Position numbers and translations under genes: made by a program
The notes under the pieces: generated by a model
Databases searched by the model: none
What the model was told of the DNA's origin: nothing
Seen by the model: the letters and a program-made list of their open reading frames with translations, nothing else
Origin: Singulisphaera sp. GP187
Lineage (GTDB): Bacteria > Planctomycetota > Phycisphaerae > Phycisphaerales > SM1A02
Length of the DNA: 6,859 nucleotides
Direction: 5' to 3'
Assembly: GCA_945896765.1 (NCBI GenBank)
Contig: CAMDEL010000083.1
Coordinates: forward strand, 1-6,859
Shown: one piece after another, positions 1 through 5,011 of the stretch
How positions within the stretch are numbered: position 1 is the stretch's first letter
How the letters are laid out: the number at the start of each line of letters is the position of its first letter

Positions 1-64
1 CAACGCCATCTCCAAGGAGCACGAGCACGAGTGTTCCCATGAATTCGCCTACGAGTGGATGCAT
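1..64 (-). CDS. Aquaporin / glycerol uptake facilitator (MIP family), N-terminal fragment
   Basis: Partial gene: the ATG is at 62-64 and the frame runs off the left edge. The 21 visible codons include GEFMGTLVLVLLGDGV, the first transmembrane helix of MIP-family channels. Members of this family commonly begin with a G/A-E-x-x-G-T segment and, in one large group, continue into an LLGDGVVAN-type sequence. Such channels pass water or small neutral solutes such as glycerol through the inner membrane. An in-frame TAA at 101-103 limits how far upstream the start could lie, and the ATG sits directly before the helix. No Shine-Dalgarno motif precedes it. The NPA motifs that would confirm the family lie outside the window, so the call rests on one helix and the water or glycerol preference cannot be judged. 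Confidence 0.62.
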   Translation of the reverse strand, partial: MHPLVGEFMGTLVLVLLGDGV

Positions 65-254
65 GATCGGCGAGTGTATATGAATCGATTGCGAAGAAAT
101 TTACGAAGGTTTCTTTGACTGCGATTTCATCTGCCGTGCAGCAAGTCACAATGAGCGACCACGTCGGGGGAACGCGGCGAAAATGTTCATCTTGAGTGAG
201 TTGGTGAAAATCTGCAAACGAAGGAACCGTGCTGTACCAGTTGAGTTCTTTCAT
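65..254 (-). pseudogene. Remnant resembling the N-terminus of a DUF3095 protein
   Basis: From the ATG at 252-254 the reading frame begins MKELNWYSTVPSFADF and continues to VPPTWSLIVT. This matches, from memory, the start of DUF3095 (PF11294) proteins: Y-x-x-[LV]-P-x-F-x-x-F, then H/N-[FY]-x-x-[VL]-P-x-x-W-x-x-[VI]-[VI]-T. Those proteins then continue into a D-x-x-G-S-T-x-A-I segment, which is not recognisable here; the residues become TCCTADEIAVKETFVNF. The frame stays open and runs under the aquaporin start in another frame, so it cannot encode the usual protein of several hundred residues. Only 22 bp separate this ATG from the stop of the upstream LysE-type gene, so it was probably the next gene in that transcription unit. 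The alternative is a short divergent protein of unknown function. The family assignment is tentative because DUF3095 has no established role and no alignment was run. Confidence 0.38.
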
Positions 255-276
255 GGCCTTGTGGTCTCTGAATAGA

Positions 277-888
277 TTATGTTTTCGTCATCGCCAACAA
301 CACGCCAAAGAGAACGAACATTGTTCCTGTGAGCGCGTTGAGAATGCGACCGCCGCGCGGCGATGAGAGCCACATCCTTGCGCGAGCAGCGGTGGAGGCA
401 TAGGCGAGATGAATTGCGATAATCAGCAGCACATATGTCGCAGCAAGAATTGCAAATTGCAAGAAAAAGTTTCCTTCTGCATCAATGAACTGGGGGAAAA
501 CCCCCAGACAAAAAAAGAGTGCTTTTGGATTTGTAAATTGAAGCGTGAACGATTCCCAAAATCGCTTCCTGAAATTAGCTGCATGCGCTTGCTCTTGTCC
601 AAACTGAAATGGCGCTGCGATCCACGAACGGAATCCAAGATAAATCAGATAGGCCGCGCCGATGTACTTCAAGGTGGTGAATGCAACTGGTGATGTCGAA
701 AGAAGCACGCCCAGACCCGTTGATGAAATGCCAGCAATAAACACAATTCCTGCTGCTAAACCAAGAATGCCGGGGAAAGCATTTTTCACGCCATATCGAA
801 GCGCATTCGTCAAGGTCATCACGACGCCAGGGCCAGGACTGGCCACGACCATCGCTGACATCAAGACATAGAGAGGAAACAATTTCAT
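277..888 (-). CDS. LysE/RhtB-family amino-acid exporter
   Basis: A 203-residue inner-membrane protein, the usual size for the LysE/RhtB/ArgO superfamily (about 200-210 residues, six helices). Visible marks are the N-terminal SPGPGVVMTLTNALRYG segment (residues 17-33), glycine-rich helix 2 (G40-G60), K74-Y-I-G-A-A-Y-L-I-Y-L-G85 and the NPKALFF...FPQFI segment starting at N120. These are the family's hallmark positions. The members export amino acids or derivatives such as lysine, arginine, homoserine or threonine by proton-coupled antiport. The substrate cannot be read from sequence. A hydrophilic loop at about 93-112 separates the two halves. The ATG at 886-888 lies directly before the first helix and has no Shine-Dalgarno motif. 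No LysR-type regulator is next to it, although LysE-like genes often have one. It is divergent from the phosphoesterase lipoprotein gene and lies upstream of the DUF3095-like remnant. Confidence 0.92.
   Translation of the reverse strand: MKLFPLYVLMSAMVVASPGPGVVMTLTNALRYGVKNAFPGILGLAAGIVFIAGISSTGLGVLLSTSPVAFTTLKYIGAAYLIYLGFRSWIAAPFQFGQEQAHAANFRKRFWESFTLQFTNPKALFFCLGVFPQFIDAEGNFFLQFAILAATYVLLIIAIHLAYASTAARARMWLSSPRGGRILNALTGTMFVLFGVLLAMTKT
490..507. repeat. Perfect 7-bp GC-rich inverted repeat inside the LysE-type gene
   Basis: CTGGGGG (490-496) and CCCCCAG (501-507) are perfectly complementary and flank an AAAA loop. On the coding (minus) strand a run of seven T lies just upstream. The bases encode the conserved LGVFPQ stretch, so codon choice explains part of the symmetry. 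It is intragenic, and on the coding strand the T run precedes rather than follows the stem, so it is not an intrinsic terminator for this gene. Confidence 0.5.
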
Positions 889-948
889 GGCAGAGTGGCA
901 AAGAGAGTATGCAATCCTGCCTTATGGCGATTCCTTTATCCTGCACGA
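889..948. promoter_or_regulatory. Divergent intergenic region between exporter and phosphoesterase genes
   Basis: These 60 bp separate the two divergent start codons and must carry, or overlap, both promoters. The clearest element is a weak -10-like CATACT on the minus strand (906-911), 17 nt before the exporter ATG, without a convincing -35. On the plus strand TTTATC (935-940) lies 8 nt before the ATG at 949 and is only marginally -10-like. I see no Shine-Dalgarno motif for either gene and no clear palindromic operator. Confidence 0.3.
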
Positions 949-3702
949 ATGAAATCTTTTCAATGTGTTCTGCAGTATGTACTGAGCTGCTGCTTGATTC
1001 TCATTTTCATTACCGCATGTTCTTCAGTCGATCAATCACAGGTGATCGTTTCGACAAATGCACCAGTTGGTCAAGTTCGTACCAATATATTTTTTACACC
1101 AACAAATCAGTTGCTCACTCCAGCGGGAAAGTTGGTGGAACTCCCTGGAATGCGCCCGCAAGCAATCGCACTCTTCGCTGACGGAACGCGATTGATCACC
1201 GCTGGCAAGACTCCCGAAATCGTTGTGGTTGATCCGTCGAGCGGCGAGATCATGCAGCGCATCGCGCTTCCAGCAGATGACGAGGCGCACGCTTCTGTCA
1301 ATCCAGTCTCGCCACGACTGCTCAAGCCAGATAAGAATGGACAACTCAGCTACACAGGGCTCGTGGTTTCGCCTGATGGGACTCGCGCTTATTTGGCGAA
1401 TGTGGACGGCAGTATCAAAGTATTCGGCATCGATGACAAGGGAACGATTTCGGCACTCTTCACATTTCCTCTTCCACACGCCAATGCTCCGCGCCGTGAA
1501 GCAGAGATCCCATCAGGAATTGCTGTCTCGGCTGATGGCGGAAAACTTTATGTATGCGGCAATCTGTCGAATCATCTCTTGGAGCTCGACGCGAAAGATG
1601 GTCGCGTGCTTCGAACATGGGATGTTGGTGTCGCGCCGTTTGATGTCGTCTTCGCTGCAGGAAAGGCGTATGTCAGCAATTGGGCTGGTCGTCGTCCAGA
1701 TGCACAGAGTTTGACTGGTCAAGTTGGCCGCGGAACCATCGCGCGTATTGATCCCGTGCGATTCATTGCAAGCGAAGGATCGGTTTCGATTATTGATTTG
1801 CAGGGCAATCGCGTTCCAACCGAGATTGTCACGGGGATGCACGCCAGCGCGCTCGCCTCATCACCTGATGGCAACTGGATTGTCGTTGCAAATTCTGGAA
1901 GTGACACTCTTTCTGTCATCGACACTCGCACGGATCTCATCCACGAAACTATTTGTATGCGTCAACATCCAGATGATTTGTTTGGCGCGCAGCCTTGTGC
2001 GCTGACTTTCGATCCCACTGGAAAATCTCTTTATGTATGCAACGGCAGTCAGAACGCAATCGCTGTCATCGAGTTTGGTCCAAGCGAGGATCTCCCGAAG
2101 CGTTCTCGATTGATTGGTTTGATTCCTGTGGGATGGTTTCCTGGCGCAATTGCTATTGCACACAGTGCGAAAGGTTCGATTCTGTGCGCTGCGAATATCA
2201 AAGGAACGGCGTTGACGCAGCGGTTGAATGTGCGGGAAAAAGCAGATTCTAATTCCAAGCAATTTCGAGGAAGTCTTTCGCTTGTTCCACTGCCGTGCGA
2301 GAGCGATTTGAAAGCGATGACTCAGATTGCCCTGTTCAACATGCGTTATGGATTATTGCAAGAAGCCAAGTTGCCAGCGCGTGCTGGTCAGCCACCGCGT
2401 CCGGTTCCAGAGCGCGTTGGCGAGCCAAGTGTTTTCAATCATGTTGTTTACATCATCAAAGAGAATCGGACGTATGACCAAGTTCTTGGTGATATCCCGC
2501 AGGGCAATGGCGATGCTTCGCTGTGTGTCTTTGGTGAAAACATAACTCCAAATCAGCACAAGATGGTTCGAGAATTTGTCTTGCTCGACAACACATATTG
2601 TTCAGGAGTCTTGAGCGCCGACGGACACAATTGGGCGAACTCTGCGATTGCTAATGAATATCTTGAGCGTTCCTTTGCAGGATTTCCTCGCAGTTATCCC
2701 TCGGGAGCGTTCGAGAATGAAAGTGACGCGTTGGCTTACTCGTCCGCTGGATTTCTTTGGGACAACGCGATTGCTTCGAGAAAAAGTTTACGAGTCTATG
2801 GTGAATTTGCTGAGACAAAGAAAAGTTGGGCGGATCCAAATCGAAAAGGGGAGATTGCTTTTCAAGATCATTGGAAGGATTTCACCACTGGAAGCTCAGA
2901 AGTCAACGTCGCAAGTGTGCCAACGATCGAGTCTCTGCGGCCATATCTCTGCACGAATACTGTTGGTTGGGATATGGATATTCCAGATGTTTTTCGCGCT
3001 CGTCAATTCATTGCAGAATTGAAGGAATACGAAAAGACTGGCACGCTTCCAAATCTGATCATCATTGGTTTACCGAATGATCACACCAGTGGAACGAAAG
3101 CGGGCGTGCCTTCGCCTGCAGCTCATGTCGCGGACAACGATCTTGCCTTTGGTCAGATTGTCCAAGCGATCAGTCAGAGTTCTTTCTGGAAAGACACGTG
3201 CATCTTCGCAATCGAAGATGATCCTCAGGCAGGCTGGGATCATGTCAGCGGATTTCGAACGACTGCGTATGTCATAAGTCCATATACCAAGCGAGGCGAG
3301 GTCATCAGCACGCAGTACAACCACACAAGTTTGCTGCGAACAATGGAATTGATGCTTGGAATGCCGCCGATGAATCAAATGGATGCATCTGCGACGCCAA
3401 TGTCAGATTGCTTCAATTCCACAGCAAATTACGCTCATTTCGCTTCGGTACCCAGCAATATTTTGCTGGATGAATTGAATCCACAGCCGTCGGCGATTGC
3501 CGATCCGCTGCTTCGCGAAAATGCGCTCGCTTCTGCTCGGCTTCCGCTTGAAAAAATAGATCAGTGCTCCGAAGATCAACTCAACCGCATTCTGTGGCAT
3601 GCAATGAAAGGTTCTTCTGCTGTCTATCCGCTCTGGGCCATCTCTGATGTGGATGATGACGACGACGATGATGATGATGATGATGTCAATAAAAATGACT
3701 GA
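949..3702 (+). CDS. Lipoprotein with YncE/YVTN beta-propeller fused to a phosphoesterase domain, poly-Asp tail
   Basis: 917 residues. The start at ATG 949 gives a good lipoprotein signal: MKSFQC, a hydrophobic core (residues 7-21) and lipobox I-T-A-C24. A GTG at 895 would only add 18 non-signal residues. Residues about 69-430 form roughly seven propeller blades with S-P/A-D-G-x-x-[AL]-[YV]-[VL] repeats, for example VVSPDGTRAYLAN, AVSADGGKLYVCG and SSPDGNWIVVANSGSDTLSVID. From about residue 495 a phosphoesterase domain of the PF04185 (phospholipase C/acid phosphatase) type follows: KENRTYD (504-510), SADGHNW (556-562), NDHTSG (710-715) and EDDPQAGWDHVSG (756-768). The E505-N506, D757-D758 and H765 positions fit the metal and active-site residues of that family. 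This architecture corresponds to 'bifunctional YncE family / alkaline phosphatase family' proteins. It probably hydrolyses phosphate esters outside the cytoplasmic membrane; the substrate is unknown. The protein ends with 11 consecutive Asp. The CDF-type gene follows 40 bp later on the same strand. Confidence 0.88.
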   Translation: MKSFQCVLQYVLSCCLILIFITACSSVDQSQVIVSTNAPVGQVRTNIFFTPTNQLLTPAGKLVELPGMRPQAIALFADGTRLITAGKTPEIVVVDPSSGEIMQRIALPADDEAHASVNPVSPRLLKPDKNGQLSYTGLVVSPDGTRAYLANVDGSIKVFGIDDKGTISALFTFPLPHANAPRREAEIPSGIAVSADGGKLYVCGNLSNHLLELDAKDGRVLRTWDVGVAPFDVVFAAGKAYVSNWAGRRPDAQSLTGQVGRGTIARIDPVRFIASEGSVSIIDLQGNRVPTEIVTGMHASALASSPDGNWIVVANSGSDTLSVIDTRTDLIHETICMRQHPDDLFGAQPCALTFDPTGKSLYVCNGSQNAIAVIEFGPSEDLPKRSRLIGLIPVGWFPGAIAIAHSAKGSILCAANIKGTALTQRLNVREKADSNSKQFRGSLSLVPLPCESDLKAMTQIALFNMRYGLLQEAKLPARAGQPPRPVPERVGEPSVFNHVVYIIKENRTYDQVLGDIPQGNGDASLCVFGENITPNQHKMVREFVLLDNTYCSGVLSADGHNWANSAIANEYLERSFAGFPRSYPSGAFENESDALAYSSAGFLWDNAIASRKSLRVYGEFAETKKSWADPNRKGEIAFQDHWKDFTTGSSEVNVASVPTIESLRPYLCTNTVGWDMDIPDVFRARQFIAELKEYEKTGTLPNLIIIGLPNDHTSGTKAGVPSPAAHVADNDLAFGQIVQAISQSSFWKDTCIFAIEDDPQAGWDHVSGFRTTAYVISPYTKRGEVISTQYNHTSLLRTMELMLGMPPMNQMDASATPMSDCFNSTANYAHFASVPSNILLDELNPQPSAIADPLLRENALASARLPLEKIDQCSEDQLNRILWHAMKGSSAVYPLWAISDVDDDDDDDDDDDVNKND
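3652..3684 (+). repeat. GAY trinucleotide repeat encoding 11 Asp
   Basis: Eleven consecutive GAT/GAC codons lie near the 3' end of the phosphoesterase gene, ending 15 nt before the stop. The last six are all GAT and three GAC codons sit in the middle. The tract is framed by GAT GTG before it and GTC AAT AAA AAT GAC after it, giving a strongly acidic C-terminus. Such a tract can change length by slippage in steps of three without breaking the frame. Confidence 0.95.
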
Positions 3703-3727
3703 CGCATCATTGAGACCACTTTATTGT

Positions 3728-3733
3728 TAGATT
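3728..3733 (+). promoter_or_regulatory. Possible -10 element before the CDF gene
   Basis: TAGATT lies 9 nt before the ATG at 3743 and fits the TAnnnT -10 pattern. A TTGAGA at 3710-3715 is only 12 nt away, too close for a normal -35. No Shine-Dalgarno motif is present. If used, transcription would start almost at the ATG. The gene may equally be read through from the phosphoesterase gene 40 bp upstream. Confidence 0.22.
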
Positions 3734-3742
3734 GAACCCACT

Positions 3743-4636
3743 ATGTCGCACCATGGATCAAGCGGTACAAGAGAAGGAAGTCTGAAGTTCGCACTTTGGT
3801 TCTGTTGTGTTGATCTGGTCTTGATGGGCAGTGCGGCGATGATGTCCAATTCAGTGACAATCATGGGCGATGTGTTGAAGGAAGCAACGGACACTCTTTC
3901 AGTGCTCGCAGCATTCCTGACCATTCGTGCAGTGCGTCGTTCTGCGTCGCATCAATTCTCGTATGGCATCGGCAAGCTTGAAAATCTTGTCAGCATCATA
4001 ATTGGCGTGATCATGATGGCGTGCGGAATTTTCGTGACGATTCGCGCTATACATCACTTCAGTCATCCCATCATGCCAGAAGGAACGCAAGCTGGTATCG
4101 CACTCTTCGCGCTGTATGCATGTATTGGGTACTGGATTTGGGCGAGGAACAAACGGATTGTCGCACAGCAACCATCTGCAATCATGGAATCTCAGGCTCG
4201 ACTTTGGTTTTCCAAGGCAAGTTTCGATGTTGTCATGGGAAGCGGGTTGTTGTTGGCGCTGCTCTTCCGTCAAAGTGAGTGGAGTTGGTATATCGATCCA
4301 ATCGCATCGCTTGTCGGCGTGCTTTTCATGTTTCACGCTGCATGGGGGATGGCTTCATCATCAGTCGGCGATCTCTTGGATGCGACGATTGAAGAGTCCG
4401 TGCAACTGAAGATCATGAGTGGGTTGGTCGTTCACATCGATTCATATGAGCGGATTCATAAAGTTCGAGCTCGTCGTTCTGGGCCCAATGTGTATGTCGA
4501 GATTTTTCTCGAATTCAATCCCAACGAATTGATGGGAGTTGTCCAAACGAAAATCGATGCTCTTCGCGCGGATTTAGAATCTCAGATTCCTGGGACCGAT
4601 GTTTCCATTCGTCCGACTGCTTCTCAGATCATCTGA
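3743..4636 (+). CDS. Cation diffusion facilitator (CDF) family protein with substituted metal sites
   Basis: 297 residues, normal for bacterial CDF transporters of the FieF/YiiP type: about six transmembrane helices (roughly residues 14-200) followed by a cytoplasmic domain (about 205-297). Family marks are NSVTIMGDVLKEATDTLSVL for TM1-TM2, HQFSYGIGKLENL (70-82), SKASFDVV for TM5 and the C-terminal IHKVRARRSGPNVYVEI. Compared with E. coli YiiP recalled from memory, the transport site D45/D49/H153/D157 becomes K46/D50/K158/D162. The interface site D68/H71/H75 becomes S67/H70/Y74. Of the C-terminal ligands H232, H248 and H283, only the first is kept (H239, F255, R290). The fold is clear, but a standard zinc or iron efflux role is doubtful. 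It follows the phosphoesterase lipoprotein gene by 40 bp and may be co-transcribed. Its stop lies 6 bp from the stop of the converging STAS gene. Confidence 0.88.
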   Translation: MSHHGSSGTREGSLKFALWFCCVDLVLMGSAAMMSNSVTIMGDVLKEATDTLSVLAAFLTIRAVRRSASHQFSYGIGKLENLVSIIIGVIMMACGIFVTIRAIHHFSHPIMPEGTQAGIALFALYACIGYWIWARNKRIVAQQPSAIMESQARLWFSKASFDVVMGSGLLLALLFRQSEWSWYIDPIASLVGVLFMFHAAWGMASSSVGDLLDATIEESVQLKIMSGLVVHIDSYERIHKVRARRSGPNVYVEIFLEFNPNELMGVVQTKIDALRADLESQIPGTDVSIRPTASQII

Positions 4637-4641
4637 ATCTT

Positions 4642-4656
4642 TTCAAGCATCTTGAA
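4642..4656. repeat. Short inverted repeat at convergent gene ends
   Basis: TTCAAG (4642-4647) and CTTGAA (4651-4656) flank a CAT loop, covering the stop codon of the STAS gene and lying just past the stop of the CDF gene. The convergent stops are only 6 bp apart, so any terminator must overlap coding sequence. The stem is short and AT-rich and has no strong U-tract on either strand, so terminator function is doubtful. Confidence 0.3.
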
Positions 4657-4957
4657 TCTTGAAGAGTGGCAGCAATCCGCTGATTTCCAGCACTTCTTTG
4701 ACGTTTGATTGAAGCCCAAGCAGCGTGACCGTTCCCCCAAGTGGTTTCATTTTCTTGATTGCCATGATGAGTGAACGCAGCCCAGCACTGCTGACAAATG
4801 TCAGTTGTTTGCAGTCGATTTTAAGGTTTGTCTCACCCTTTGCGATCACTTCCAAGAGCGCAATTTCCACTGGCGTAGCGTTTCCAGAGTCCAATTTCCC
4901 ATTCAGCCCAACAACAGTTCCGCCGGTGGAATGTCCAGATTCGATTTGAATTTGCAT
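4643..4957 (-). CDS. STAS-domain protein (anti-sigma factor antagonist-like)
   Basis: 104 residues, a single STAS domain of the SpoIIAA/RsbV class. It shows the N-terminal strand IQIES, the G-L-N-G-K-L-D-S motif (residues 17-24; family pattern G-x-L/D-x-x), the central core LKIDCKQLTFVSSAGLRSLI (45-64) and a C-terminal GGTVTLLGLQSNVKEVLEISGLLPLF. The SSAGLR segment is the phospho-switch region; S56 or S57 is the likely phosphoacceptor, with Ala at the position of SpoIIAA S58. Such cytoplasmic proteins bind an anti-sigma or switch kinase when unphosphorylated and release it when phosphorylated. No kinase, phosphatase or sigma factor gene is in the window, so the partner is unknown. It lies 54 bp downstream of the GAF-GGDEF-EAL gene on the same strand and is probably co-transcribed. 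The ATG at 4955-4957 has no Shine-Dalgarno motif. Confidence 0.9.
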   Translation of the reverse strand: MQIQIESGHSTGGTVVGLNGKLDSGNATPVEIALLEVIAKGETNLKIDCKQLTFVSSAGLRSLIMAIKKMKPLGGTVTLLGLQSNVKEVLEISGLLPLFKIQDA

Positions 4958-5011
4958 AATCGTCAGTTTCGCACAAATGTGAGATCGTGTCGAGTCATAT
5001 TCAAATCAAGA

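Noticed and set aside
409..693. 94-residue plus-strand frame opposite the LysE-type gene
   Set aside because: It has no recognisable motif and is fully antisense to a gene with clear family motifs, so it is a shadow frame.
895..948. GTG start at 895 extending the phosphoesterase by 18 residues
   Set aside because: The extension would place charged and aromatic residues ahead of a clean lipoprotein signal peptide; the ATG at 949 puts the positively charged N-region and lipobox at the expected distances.
1036..1479. 147-residue minus-strand frame inside the phosphoesterase gene
   Set aside because: Composition is rich in Arg, Ser, Cys and Trp without domain signals, typical of an antisense shadow of a well-supported coding region.
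3703..3742. Terminator between the phosphoesterase and CDF genes
   Set aside because: No stem-loop followed by T's is visible in these 40 bp, which leaves co-transcription possible.
3899..4336. 145-residue minus-strand frame inside the CDF gene
   Set aside because: Antisense to conserved CDF motifs and without its own protein signature.
4637..4656. Intrinsic bidirectional terminator between the convergent CDF and STAS genes
   Set aside because: The only inverted repeat has a 6-bp AT-rich stem and no proper U-tract on either strand; kept only as a weak repeat.
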